This document shows positions 42,620 to 52,085 of a DNA stretch of 64,000 nt, in pieces. A program made the position numbers and the translations under genes. The notes under the pieces are model-generated. The model made no database searches. It was not told the origin of the DNA and worked only from the letters and a program-made list of their open reading frames with translations. How positions within the stretch are numbered: position 1 is the first letter of the stretch; every line of letters starts with the position of its first letter. The DNA lies in contig JAJRQB010000030.1 of the NCBI GenBank assembly GCA_024280485.1, forward strand, positions 1 to 64,000, read 5' to 3'. The stretch comes from Deltaproteobacteria bacterium. Its GTDB lineage: Bacteria > Desulfobacterota > Desulfuromonadia > Desulfuromonadales > Geopsychrobacteraceae.

Positions 42620-43210
42620 TTAAAATTTTACCTTAGGAGCGGTTTCGGCCCCGGCGTCAGCTTTAAAAGACTCTTTACGCTCAAGGTTGAGCAGGAACTT
42701 GTTCGTCAGGTTGTTCGGGAAGGTACGGATCGAACTGTTGAAGGTCTGCACCGCTTTGTTGAAACGCTGGCGCGCTACATTGATCCGATTTTCGGTCCCT
42801 TCAAGCTGGTGTTGCAGATCGAGAAAGTTCTGATTCGCTTTCAGATCGGGATAACGCTCGGCGACAACCAGCAGTCGGGAGAGTGCACCCGAGAGCGCAC
42901 CCTGGGCCCGCTGATAATTCTGCATCGCGGCCGCATTCCCGAGGTCACCGGTATTGATCTGGGTCTTGCCAATGCTGGCGCGGGCTTCTGTGACAGCCAG
43001 CAGGGTCTCTTTTTCGTGAGAGGCGTAGGCCTTGACTGTTTCGACCAGATTCGGGATCAAATCTGCACGCCGCTGATAGGTCGCTTCGACATCAGCCCAG
43101 GCTGCAAAGACCCCTTCCTCGTTCTTCTGGATCTGGTTATATCCGCAGCCGCTGAGAGCGGGCAGGCAGATGAGGGCGGCAATTAAAAAAAGACAAAGGC
43201 GTTTCAACAT
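42620..43210 (-). CDS. lemA: LemA family lipoprotein-like membrane protein
   Basis: A 196-aa protein starting with an export signal ending in a lipobox (PALSGCG), then the LemA signature YNQIQKNEEGVFAAWADVEATYQRRADLIPNL-type helix (QRRADLIPNLVETV) and RFNKAVQTFNSSIRTFPNNL. It is a helical-bundle protein in the periplasm or facing it, anchored in the inner membrane, of uncertain function. It is first gene of the three-gene operon. Confidence 0.92.
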   Translation of the reverse strand: MLKRLCLFLIAALICLPALSGCGYNQIQKNEEGVFAAWADVEATYQRRADLIPNLVETVKAYASHEKETLLAVTEARASIGKTQINTGDLGNAAAMQNYQRAQGALSGALSRLLVVAERYPDLKANQNFLDLQHQLEGTENRINVARQRFNKAVQTFNSSIRTFPNNLTNKFLLNLERKESFKADAGAETAPKVKF

Positions 43211-43314
43211 GACGAATGAACCTCTTTTTCATAAAAAAGTGAGCTGATTGAGTAACAAATGAGATCTGATTTCAAGATAGTCTCCCAGATGCGGATTGTA
43301 AAGAGATGATCCCC

Positions 43315-44592
43315 CTATTTCTCCAGTTTGAGGATCAGTAACGGGCCGTCCGGCACAATTGCCCAGCGTGCATCCTGCCCGAATCTTTCCAGTAATTGAT
43401 GGATTGCCAGATTAATGTCAGCTGCAGGTTTGAAATGAAAGCGCTTCAGGGTCGCAGCATCGATTCCTGTGGTGTGCATCCAGATTTCATTCTTCAGCAT
43501 GACCTGATAGGTCTCCTGTGCACACCACTGATCGGGGAGGAAGAACTCTTTTTTCATAAGCTTGTCAATGAAATCTCGAGGTGTGGTGGCATGCTCAAAT
43601 ACAGCACGGTACTCATCACTGCCGAAGCCTTCGAGACACTCACTGGCGATCAGGATCACGCCGCCTTCGCGGATTGCGCTGGCGACGCCTGAAATTCCCT
43701 TGGCTGTTTGATACAGGTTGCAATCGAGCGGTGCTCCGGCGTTGGTAGTGACCACGAAGTCGAGCGGCTCAGCCAGGGAATGGACACAATGTCGGGTTAG
43801 AAAATCAACGCCAGCGAGATGGGCCTTGACCGGATGCCCGGCAAAGACGCCAGTCAATTGTTTGTTGGTGTCAAGGGTGACATTGACAATAAAATCAGCA
43901 CCAGCCTGAGCCATGATCGCCAATCCGGCTTCATGGAAAGGGTTCCCTTCAAGCACACCGTAGCGCGTTTGTGGATGGGCGACCATCTCGGGACCGTGCA
44001 TGAATTCCAGGGTCTTGACCGAAGAGATCCCCGGCAGTATCGACTTACGCCCACCAGAGAAACCGGCCCACATATGGGGTTCAATAAAGCCGGTCAGAAT
44101 CTTCAGGTCGGCGGCCAGATAATGCTTGTTAACCAGGGCCGGTACGCCATCGCCAATCTCTCCAACCAGGATCATATCGTCCTGATTCTTGGAGAAGTGG
44201 TTGATGATCCGGTAAGAAGCAGCAACCTCTTTACCGACCAGCCGCTCCAGTTCGAGTCCTTCGTTGGGGCGATGGATACCGGTGGCGATCAGAATTGTAA
44301 TGTTGTCAGCGGGGATGCCTGCAGCTTCCAGCTGTTGAATGATCAGTGGCAGCAAAAGGGTATTCGGAACTGGTCGGGTGATGTCGCTGATGACAATCAC
44401 TGCATCATTTTTGTTGCGAGCCAGATCTTTAAGTTGTGCACTTGCAATCGGCCGCGCCAGGGCTTGCAGAACCGCCTCAGATGGTTGTGCGATAACCTTA
44501 GCTTCCTGCGGTGAGAGCACGCCGACAAAGTTGGACGTTTGTGGAAACTCTAGATCCAGGCCCTCTTCACCATACTTGAGACGGATGTTCAT
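43315..44592 (-). CDS. LarA-like nickel-pincer racemase/epimerase
   Basis: A 425-aa LarA-superfamily protein. The residues that hold and use the nickel-pincer nucleotide in lactate racemase are all present: His107 in GIHRP, His173 in EPHMWAGFSGG, Lys183 in GRKSILPG and His199 in EFMHGP. Each is shifted by one from the Lactobacillus numbering. LarA homologues racemise or epimerise 2-hydroxy acids; substrate here is unknown. Cofactor genes larB/C/E are not in the window. It is 27 bp downstream of rnr on the same strand and may share its transcript. Confidence 0.85.
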   Translation of the reverse strand: MNIRLKYGEEGLDLEFPQTSNFVGVLSPQEAKVIAQPSEAVLQALARPIASAQLKDLARNKNDAVIVISDITRPVPNTLLLPLIIQQLEAAGIPADNITILIATGIHRPNEGLELERLVGKEVAASYRIINHFSKNQDDMILVGEIGDGVPALVNKHYLAADLKILTGFIEPHMWAGFSGGRKSILPGISSVKTLEFMHGPEMVAHPQTRYGVLEGNPFHEAGLAIMAQAGADFIVNVTLDTNKQLTGVFAGHPVKAHLAGVDFLTRHCVHSLAEPLDFVVTTNAGAPLDCNLYQTAKGISGVASAIREGGVILIASECLEGFGSDEYRAVFEHATTPRDFIDKLMKKEFFLPDQWCAQETYQVMLKNEIWMHTTGIDAATLKRFHFKPAADINLAIHQLLERFGQDARWAIVPDGPLLILKLEK

Positions 44593-44619
44593 AAGATCCT
44601 CCTCTTTTGACTTAGACTG

Positions 44620-46725
44620 CTAATTCTCGATCAAGCTGAAATCGATCCGTCTTCGCCAGGGTTCAACTTTCTCAACCTTGACCCTGACCCGCATGCCGAT
44701 TTTGAATTCGGTACGGCGGCGTTCACCAATCAGGGCGACGGCGACGGGGTCGAAATGGTAGAAGTCGTTCTGCAGGCTGCGCACATGGACCAGACCATCG
44801 ACAAAGACTTCGTCCAGCTCGACAAAAAAACCAAACTCAGTCACCGATGAAATTGTGCCATCAAACTCCTCACCCAAGCGCTTTTCCATCACCTGGCAAC
44901 AACGCAGGGCCACCAATTCGCGTTCGGCCTGCATCGCTCGGCGTTCTTTGGCCGAGCAATCAAGGCCAAGCTGAACGAGTTCGTTCTCAGTGGTTGCAGT
45001 CGACTTTGGGTCGCCGGAGATGGCTCGTTTGAGAATACGATGAATGATAAGGTCGGGGTAGCGGCGGATTGGTGAAGTGAAGTGGCAATAGAAGTCAGCC
45101 GCCAGGCCGAAGTGGCCACTGTTCTTCGGCGTATAGCAGGCCTGCTTCAGGCTGCGTAAGAGTTGTTGATTAACTAGTCGTGCTTCCGGCTTGTCGGCGA
45201 TATCGAACAACAGCTTCTGGAGTGCCGGTTGTAACTTCCCACTTAAAACCAGACCCACCCCGCACTCGGATGCAAGTTGCTGTAACTCTTGAAGCTTTAG
45301 CAGATCGGGTTCTTCGTGAATGCGGTAGAGCAGTGGCCAGTTCTTCTTGGTCAGATAACTCGCTACTGCTTCATTGGCGGCCAGCATGAACTCTTCGATC
45401 AGACGATGCGCCTGGTTGCGCTCAATCTTGACCAGATCGAAGGGGGTGCCGCATTCATCGAGCAGAACTTCTACCTCGGGGATTTCCATCTCCAGGCTGC
45501 CGCGTTGCTGTCTCATCTGACCCAGGCTTTTGGCCAGTTCGGCCATTTCTCGCAGTTGCGCAGCTAGGCTGTTATCCAGTTCCGACTGCTCAGAATTATC
45601 CAGGCAGGAAGCGACCTGAGTGTAGGTCAAACGGGCCTGACTGCGCATCACTGCAGGATAAAATTTCGATTCCAAACGTTCACCGCTTGGATCAAAACGC
45701 ATCTCGGCGGCCATCACCAGTCGATCTTCATCTGGATTGAGTGAGCAGATCCCGTTGCTCAGTGCTTCGGGGAGCATCGGCAGGCAATAACCGGGGAAAT
45801 AAACACTGGTTCCGCGCTCGAGTGCATCCTCATCCAGGGCAGACTGTTGTTCGACATAGTAAGAGACATCGGCGATGCAGACCCAGAGGATAAAGGTTCC
45901 GTCAGTATTTTTTTGCAGTGTAACCGCATCGTCAAAATCTCTGGCGGTTTCGCCGTCGATGGTCACCAGCGGTAGTTTGCGCAGATCTATCCGACGGGCA
46001 ATTTCACTCTCATCAATCGTCTCGGCGACAGCTTCGGCTTGGCGCAGAGCTGCTGGAGAAAAACTATTCGGCAGGTTATGGCTGCGGATCACAGTTTCTA
46101 TATCAACCTGCGGGTCATCTGCCGCGCCAAGTATCGCAACGATCCGGCCGCTAGCGTGAAATTCTCCGTGAGCATAGTGTTCGATCTCTACTTCGACTAC
46201 ATCTCCGGGTTTCGCGTCGGCATGCGGCCCGACCTGTATCGGTCCACCCAGTTTCTTCTCCACTGGCCAGACTTGTCGGCCTTTTCCGCGCGGACGATAA
46301 AGGCCGATTAAGCGGCTGTGCGCCCGTTCCAGAATATTAAGCACCTTCGCGTAGGGCCGTCTGTCGCGCGCTGAAATGCCGAGACCGACCCGGACCCGAT
46401 CACCATCCATTGCCGTGTTGACATGTCGTGCCGGGATGAACAGATCTTCCTGCTGTGCATCATCCTGACGCAAAAAACCATAACCTTTCTCGGCAATCGA
46501 AAATATCCCTTCGGCCGTACGTTTCTGCTGTGGGACCAGGCGATATTTCCCTTTACGCCCCTGGATCAAGCTCTTATGTGCCAGCTGGTCAAGGACCTTG
46601 GTCAACAGTTTGCGCTCACCACCACGCAGGTTGAGGCGTTCAGCAATATCTCGGCGGTCCAACGGATGTTTCTGCCCGCGGCCGAGCAGATCTAGAATTT
46701 TTTGTTCGAGTGGTTGCATAGTCAT
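44620..46725 (-). CDS. rnr: Ribonuclease R
   Basis: A 701-aa processive 3'-5' exoribonuclease that degrades structured RNA. Order: N-terminal winged helix (LDLLGRGQKHPLDRRDIAERL), cold-shock domains (EGIFSIAEKGYGFLRQDD), RNB catalytic domain (TIDGETARDFDDAVTL with the metal-binding Asp cluster, then SPIRRYPDLIIHRIL), and a C-terminal S1 domain (FDGTISSVTEFGFFVELDE). It lacks the long Lys-rich tail seen in E. coli. Divergent from the NDH-2 gene across a 192-bp promoter gap. Confidence 0.93.
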   Translation of the reverse strand: MTMQPLEQKILDLLGRGQKHPLDRRDIAERLNLRGGERKLLTKVLDQLAHKSLIQGRKGKYRLVPQQKRTAEGIFSIAEKGYGFLRQDDAQQEDLFIPARHVNTAMDGDRVRVGLGISARDRRPYAKVLNILERAHSRLIGLYRPRGKGRQVWPVEKKLGGPIQVGPHADAKPGDVVEVEIEHYAHGEFHASGRIVAILGAADDPQVDIETVIRSHNLPNSFSPAALRQAEAVAETIDESEIARRIDLRKLPLVTIDGETARDFDDAVTLQKNTDGTFILWVCIADVSYYVEQQSALDEDALERGTSVYFPGYCLPMLPEALSNGICSLNPDEDRLVMAAEMRFDPSGERLESKFYPAVMRSQARLTYTQVASCLDNSEQSELDNSLAAQLREMAELAKSLGQMRQQRGSLEMEIPEVEVLLDECGTPFDLVKIERNQAHRLIEEFMLAANEAVASYLTKKNWPLLYRIHEEPDLLKLQELQQLASECGVGLVLSGKLQPALQKLLFDIADKPEARLVNQQLLRSLKQACYTPKNSGHFGLAADFYCHFTSPIRRYPDLIIHRILKRAISGDPKSTATTENELVQLGLDCSAKERRAMQAERELVALRCCQVMEKRLGEEFDGTISSVTEFGFFVELDEVFVDGLVHVRSLQNDFYHFDPVAVALIGERRRTEFKIGMRVRVKVEKVEPWRRRIDFSLIEN

Positions 46726-46917
46726 TTTCTTTAGACAGGGTCAGAAAATTTGCAGCTGAGAGCGACAGATACTCGTTAGCATACTACAAATGGTTTCATT
46801 AGTATTCGGCTGTTTGCTTCAAGGTGCGGCACAGACGGAGGTTAATTCGAGTGACCCGACCTGATAAATATTTCTGATTAGAGTATCCTGTAACGAACCC
46901 AATCAGGAGTTATAATA

Positions 46918-48252
46918 ATGTCCAGTGAAAACCCTACGAACGAACCCAGGCCTCGCGTTCTGATCATCGGCGGCGGCTTCGCTGGGATTGAATGTGCCAG
47001 CAGATTGGCAACGGCATCTGTCGATATTACTCTTGCCGATCGACACAATTACCATCTTTTCCAGCCCCTGCTTTACCAGGTTGCGACTGCGGTTCTCTCC
47101 CCAGCCGATATCGCTGCGCCGATCCGGCGGCTGCTGCGTAATCAACAGAACGTGAGGGTGGTGCTGGCAGAGTTACTCGGAGTTGATCTTCAGAAGCGTC
47201 GGGCCAACCTTCAGCAGGTCAAAGTTCCTTATGACTATCTGGTGCTGGCGACCGGTGCGACCCATTCATATTTCGGGCATGAGGAATGGGCGGCCAGCGC
47301 GCCGGGCTTGAAGACCGTTGAGGATGCCCTGGAAATTCGTCGTCGCGTGCTGCTCGCTTACGAAGCTGCCGAGTGGGAAGCCGATGCCGAAGCGCGTCGC
47401 GCCAAATTGACATTTGTCGTCATCGGTGGCGGTCCGACCGGTGTCGAGCTGGCTGGTGCCCTTAAAGAGATCGCCTCGCAGACCATCCCCAAAGATTTTC
47501 GTCACATCGATACCACCACCGCTCAAGTCATTCTGATCGAAGCAGGGCCTCGACTTCTGGCTGCTATGCCTGAAAAACTCGGGCTTCGCGCGCTACAAGA
47601 TCTTGAACAGATGGGGGTGCAGGTCCGGCTGAACAGTATGGTCACGGAGATCACAGAGGGACTTGTGAGTATCGGGAGTGAAAAGCTTCTCGCCGAAAAT
47701 ATTGTTTGGGCTGCCGGGGTGCGTGGCTCTGAGGTCGCAGTCACTCTGGATTGTGAACTTGATCGTCAAGGGAGGGTCCTGGTCGAGTCAGATCTGTCGC
47801 TTCCCGGACATCCAGAGGTATTTGTTGTGGGTGACCTCGCTAACTTGACCGATTTACACACCGGGCATCCCGTTCCCGGGGTTGCTCCTGCCGCGATTCA
47901 AATGGGTCGTCATGTGGCAAATCTGATCCGTGCCGACCTTGCCAATCTTGTTGATGGCGAACATGCACCACGCAAAGCTTTTCATTATCGTGACAAGGGG
48001 AGCATGTCGACCATCGGGCGTAACCGAGCCGTGGCTTCTCTCGGCGGCCGCCAGTTCGGCGGATTTTTTGCGTGGTTGATCTGGGGGGTGGTACATATCA
48101 TCCCTTTGATCGGTTTCCGCAATAAATTGTCGGTCATTTTTTCCTGGCTCTGGAGCTATTTTTCGTTGAGCAAAAACGCACGGTTGATTACCGGGCGCCC
48201 CAAAATGAAAGTTAAGCGGGTACGCGGAGTTGATGAAAATAATCAGGCTTAG
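46918..48252 (+). CDS. ndh: Type II NADH dehydrogenase-like FAD oxidoreductase
   Basis: A 444-aa membrane-associated flavoprotein that would oxidise NADH and reduce quinone without pumping. FAD-binding Rossmann motif IIGGGFAGIECASRL near the start, NAD-binding VVIGGGPTGVELAGAL near residue 170, the second FAD motif VFVVGDLAN, and AAIQMGRHVANLI. The C-terminus holds a hydrophobic amphipathic segment (FFAWLIWGVVHIIPLIGF) typical of membrane-anchored NDH-2. ATG follows AGGAG. Confidence 0.9.
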   Translation: MSSENPTNEPRPRVLIIGGGFAGIECASRLATASVDITLADRHNYHLFQPLLYQVATAVLSPADIAAPIRRLLRNQQNVRVVLAELLGVDLQKRRANLQQVKVPYDYLVLATGATHSYFGHEEWAASAPGLKTVEDALEIRRRVLLAYEAAEWEADAEARRAKLTFVVIGGGPTGVELAGALKEIASQTIPKDFRHIDTTTAQVILIEAGPRLLAAMPEKLGLRALQDLEQMGVQVRLNSMVTEITEGLVSIGSEKLLAENIVWAAGVRGSEVAVTLDCELDRQGRVLVESDLSLPGHPEVFVVGDLANLTDLHTGHPVPGVAPAAIQMGRHVANLIRADLANLVDGEHAPRKAFHYRDKGSMSTIGRNRAVASLGGRQFGGFFAWLIWGVVHIIPLIGFRNKLSVIFSWLWSYFSLSKNARLITGRPKMKVKRVRGVDENNQA

Positions 48253-48314
48253 GAGCAATAGGTTCCTGCCTTATCCAGTGAATAACCTTAAAGTGAATAG
48301 AAACGGAGAATGCG

Positions 48315-49103
48315 ATGCGCTGCCATGAAGTCGATTACACCATAGTTGGTGATGATATGCAGATGGTCCAGGTTGAGTTGGATCCGAGTGAAACGGTGAT
48401 CGCCGAGGCCGGGGCGATGAACTACATGGAAGAGGATATTCAGTTTGAAGCGCGAATGGGTGACGGTTCGCAGGCTGATCAGGGGTTGATGAGCAAACTG
48501 TTCAGCGTCGGTAAGCGCGTGCTGACCGGTGAGTCAATCTTTATGACCCATTTTACCAATCAGGGTCGCGTCAAGCGGCATGTTGCCTTTGCCGCCCCTT
48601 ACCCCGGTAAGATCATTCCGATGGACCTGGGCAAGCTCGGTGGTGAAGTCCTCTGTCAGAAAGATTACTTCCTCTGCGCCGCTCACGGCACCAGTCTCGG
48701 GATTGCCTTCCAGCGTCGTCTCGGTGCCGGTTTTTTTGGTGGCGAAGGGTTCATCCTGCAGCGTCTGCAAGGTGACGGCATGGTCTTCGTTCACGCCGGT
48801 GGCACCATTATCGAACGACATTTGCAGGGTGAAACCCTGCGCGTCGACACCGGCTGTCTGGTCGCCTTTGAGCCGAGTATTGATTACAACATTGAACGGG
48901 CCGGTAATTTGAAGAGCATGTTTTTCGGTGGGGAAGGGATGTTCCTCGCCACCCTGAGTGGCCATGGCAAGGTCTGGTTGCAGAGTCTGCCGTTCAGTCG
49001 CTTGGCCGATCGGATAATTGCTCATGCCCCAAGAGCAGGTGGTTCAGATAAGGGCGAAGGTTCTGTGCTCGGCGGGATTGGCCGAATGCTGGATGGTCGT
49101 TAA
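48315..49103 (+). CDS. AIM24/TIGR00266-family protein
   Basis: A 262-aa beta-rich cytoplasmic protein. Features are the family opening [43 protein letters not shown] and the middle [19 protein letters not shown]. The family is widespread and poorly understood (a mitochondrial relative affects inner-membrane organisation). It follows the NDH-2 gene by 62 bp on the same strand, perhaps in one transcript. It marks the last ordinary gene before the defence island. Confidence 0.85.
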   Translation: MRCHEVDYTIVGDDMQMVQVELDPSETVIAEAGAMNYMEEDIQFEARMGDGSQADQGLMSKLFSVGKRVLTGESIFMTHFTNQGRVKRHVAFAAPYPGKIIPMDLGKLGGEVLCQKDYFLCAAHGTSLGIAFQRRLGAGFFGGEGFILQRLQGDGMVFVHAGGTIIERHLQGETLRVDTGCLVAFEPSIDYNIERAGNLKSMFFGGEGMFLATLSGHGKVWLQSLPFSRLADRIIAHAPRAGGSDKGEGSVLGGIGRMLDGR

Positions 49104-49659
49104 CGGCATTTTTCTAAAAGCAGTCATCTTGGGGATCAACCGGATTCACTGGCTTTCACTAAATCTGTTCGGAGGATATCCACGGTGAAACGTGCTCAAG
49201 ATTGGTCGCCCGAAGAAAAGAGAACCTGTAGCCCAGCGCAGTGTCTTTCGAACTCTCCCGGATTTCTGAAATCGGTCTAATGTTGTGCCTGAAAAGATAA
49301 CAACAGAGGTATGAACAATTCCTGTAATAACTGTATGCATTGCATTCATAACCCGGTTTGGATTGCTGGATTGACGCCAGTCAGGTCCACAAACTGTGGT
49401 AATAACGCAAAAGCGGGACTGTTCAGTTATATGGATCAGTTCCATCGCTTTTAGCACGCTTCATGACCCGCCGTATACGGAACAGTACGCACGGTGGTGT
49501 TTCCCCTCCTGTGTCGGGTCTGTTTCCCAAAATCTTTTCATACCTGTCAAATCTCAGATTTCTTCAGAACATGGAGGTATAACGACAATTGCCCTTGTAG
49601 GCATAAATTACCTTATGAGAGCCATTTCAAAAAATATTTCCATTCTTCTCTGTGGCGTG
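49104..49659. other. Gene-free junction before the defence island
   Basis: About 550 bp between the AIM24-like gene and the CapW operator. No credible gene is present (the ORFs at 49146 and 49396 lack coding character). A group II intron-like fragment lies within (separate entry). Confidence 0.5.
49462..49500 (+). mobile_element. Group II intron-like remnant
   Basis: The stem CCGCCGT...ACGGTGG around ATACGGAACAGTACGC, followed by TGT, matches from memory the sequence block that lies between the reverse-transcriptase gene and the 3' end of many bacterial group II introns. It is often mis-translated as DPPYTEQYARWC, which is present here. No reverse transcriptase or domain V hairpin is visible, so this is a fragment. 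Confidence 0.4.
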
Positions 49660-49683
49660 CTAGATTAGTCTAGTTTTTAGACT
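49660..49683. promoter_or_regulatory. Overlapping inverted repeats, candidate CapW/BrxR operator
   Basis: AGTCTA-gttttT-AGACT forms an inverted repeat (49667-49683) and CTAGA-ttag-TCTAG overlaps it (49660-49673). They lie 30-53 bp upstream of the WYL regulator start, the usual position for autoregulation of a defence operon by CapW/BrxR proteins. Confidence 0.6.
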
Positions 49684-49712
49684 GTGAATAATTTTTAGCC
49701 GGTGAGGTTGTT

Positions 49713-50569
49713 TTGGAAAACTCAAGCGAATTGGACATCAAGTGGGGCGTGAGGCAGCGACTTCAATTTCTTGAACGCGAACTGTTCTGGACTGGGATGA
49801 TTTCTCGGCAAAGTCTTATGGGATCGACGGGCATTTCCAGGGCTCAGGCCAGTATAGACATAGCTTCTTACAAAAAACTGGCAGGGGAAAACCTAATCTA
49901 TGACCTCAGCAACAAGACTTACCGAGTGTCCGAAAACTTTAATCCGGTTTTTGTTTCAACTTCTCCACATGCTTTTCTCGATCAGCAGGTTGGGGTCTGT
50001 GCCGAATACACCTCTCTTCCTTTTCGTGAAATTGATCCATCTCACCTTCGGCTCATTCATAAGGCGGTTATTAATAAGTACTGGGTCTCGATTGATTATC
50101 AATCGATGACCTCTAGCGGCTTGTCTTCGCGCACGATCGCACCACACAGTTTTGTCTCCGATGGTGCACGCTGGCACGTCCGAGCTTACGACTTTATAAG
50201 CAATGAGTTTCGGGACTTTGTGCTTGGGAGAATCAAAGAGGCGGTAGAGACCAAACTGGAGGGTCCAAACGAAGAACTCAACTGGGAAACCCAGCACGAC
50301 ATAGCGTGGGAAGACGAGGTCGAACTTGTGCTACCCCCCACCCGGGACTAAAGCCGGAACAGAGGGATGCTATTTGCTCGGACTATCGGATGTCTGAAGG
50401 CCAGACAGTCCTGTCCGTTCGCAAAGCCTGCCTGTTTTATATAGTGTCGAGGTTGCGACTTCTGGATGAGGCTGATGATCCTGCAATTCAGCAGATAGTA
50501 ATGGCAAACAAAGAAGAGATCAAAATCCTCCTGAAGAGTCCACAATCGATGGGGAAAACGCATGGCTAA
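49713..50569 (+). CDS. WYL-domain regulator (CapW/BrxR-like), split by a one-base frameshift
   Basis: Transcriptional repressor expected to control the Jet operon. The first frame (49713-50351) holds the winged HTH (MGSTGISRAQASIDIASYK) and the WYL domain (DYQSMTSSGLSSRTIAPHSFV). The second frame, to 50569, holds the C-terminal WCX domain (HPGLKPEQRDAICSDYRM). They join at CTACCCCCCACCC; one extra C restores LPPHPGL and a normal 285-aa protein. TTG start after GGTGAGG. The stop in the second frame overlaps the jetA start by 8 nt, which argues that ribosomes normally reach that stop. The shift may be a sequencing error, a mutation or slippage at the C run. Confidence 0.8.
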
Positions 50570-52085
50570 AAAACAGAACAGCTCCCAAACACTCGATATG
50601 TTCTCTTACGAATTCTACAATGTCGAAGAAGATTATGATTTTGAGGATGTCAATCAAACAGAACAAGATCGGGACATGTTTGATCGGACGAGTGCCTTGC
50701 TGGCTTACTTTCCCCTCGTCAATGCTGGGGTTACTGCTCGTCGTTCGCCGTTTCACCTCCTCGACCAACGTTCCCTGTCTTTATCAGCTCTAAATTTTTC
50801 GATTCGCAGCGTTGGTCTTGGCGATATTTCTGATGGAGGAGTTCAGCGAGAGACTATGGTGGAGGCTCTGGTCGAATTGATCCTGGAACAAATCAAAGTC
50901 CACCCCGATATCTCAGAGTATCCTTCCGACGATCAAACGCAGCAATATGCTGCTGATTTGATCCAGTACCTTATGGAGCCGGTATGTGCCAGCATTTATC
51001 ACCCCCAATCCAAAGAATTTAAAACCGTATCTTTACAAGTTTTGAAGGAAGTGGATGACCCGTACGGGAATTTTTATATTCGCCCCTCTGTTGAAAGCAC
51101 AAACCTGTTCCTCGGGTCTCTGAAAATGTCCCTGACCGATGATCAATTTATGTTGCAGGCCTTACTGGAACACCAGATTGCACAAGGGTTGATAAAAAAT
51201 GCTTTTCAAACGGCTCGAAAACTTCAAAGACGGACCCTTTTCTACAGGGAAGAAATTTTAGACAAGAAACGCAGAATGAGCCTGAACGTTCGCTCTGTAA
51301 ACTGGGGCGAGCATGTTGAGTCGAAAATAAACGAAATCAAAGAGTCACTTCCAGTGCTGCTTGAGACCAACCGAAAGATACTCAGCAGTGTCCAGGGTAA
51401 CTTTGAGCTGCGGCGCAGCGAGCGTGGACATATGGTTGCCGCTTTGATTCGAGAGATAAGGGACTGTATCGATATTCACAAAGGGCTACAAAACGAGCTG
51501 CAGTCACTGGACAGCCACTACCAGAAAGAGCAAAGCCGCCAGGCTTTCTATTCGCGATGGGGTCAAACGCTGCCAAACATGGTTGACGATGTTCTCTACC
51601 CGCTGATGGGGATCAAACCCAAATACTTGGGAAAGGTCAGTGAATCCCTTTTGTCTATCTTTTCTCCCCCTGGTGCAACTCATGTTTATGACCTGAAAAA
51701 CGTCGTCATGTCTGCCTTACGTGAAAAGAGGGTTTTTGAAGACCATTCAACTGACGATGAAGATCTTGATCTTGAAGTTGCCGCTCAAGCGGAAAAACCA
51801 AACTTCTCCAAAGAAGATTCAGGCAAAGCCGTGGATTTTATCACGGCCTCTGTTCAGGAGGGTCCCCTTCCTCTCTCTGAAATCATGGCGAAAGGGATCA
51901 ACTCAAAGCTTAAAAACCCTGTGCTGCACGCGATGGCACTGATGGTTGTTATCTATTGGCCCGAGAATCATTATCACGATCTTTGGACAATAACGAAAAA
52001 AGAGAACAGTTTTACTAACCATATTTGCAGTAGCGATGATTTTCTGATTACTGCTGTCAAGGGATCGCTCAATGGACCTCAATGA
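50562..52085 (+). CDS. jetA: Wadjet JetA (MukF-like kleisin)
   Basis: First subunit of a four-gene SMC-like anti-plasmid system; it would bridge the JetC heads. The 507 aa protein has no enzymatic motif; it is helical with a predicted winged-helix N-terminal third (SALLAYFPLVNAGVTARRSPFHLLDQR) and a central long helical stretch (ETNRKILSSVQGNFELRRSERGH), as in kleisins of the MukF/JetA kind. Assignment rests mainly on size, order and the three following genes. It overlaps both neighbours (8 and 14 nt). Base composition is visibly more A/T-rich than in the metabolic regions. Confidence 0.75.
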   Translation: MAKKQNSSQTLDMFSYEFYNVEEDYDFEDVNQTEQDRDMFDRTSALLAYFPLVNAGVTARRSPFHLLDQRSLSLSALNFSIRSVGLGDISDGGVQRETMVEALVELILEQIKVHPDISEYPSDDQTQQYAADLIQYLMEPVCASIYHPQSKEFKTVSLQVLKEVDDPYGNFYIRPSVESTNLFLGSLKMSLTDDQFMLQALLEHQIAQGLIKNAFQTARKLQRRTLFYREEILDKKRRMSLNVRSVNWGEHVESKINEIKESLPVLLETNRKILSSVQGNFELRRSERGHMVAALIREIRDCIDIHKGLQNELQSLDSHYQKEQSRQAFYSRWGQTLPNMVDDVLYPLMGIKPKYLGKVSESLLSIFSPPGATHVYDLKNVVMSALREKRVFEDHSTDDEDLDLEVAAQAEKPNFSKEDSGKAVDFITASVQEGPLPLSEIMAKGINSKLKNPVLHAMALMVVIYWPENHYHDLWTITKKENSFTNHICSSDDFLITAVKGSLNGPQ

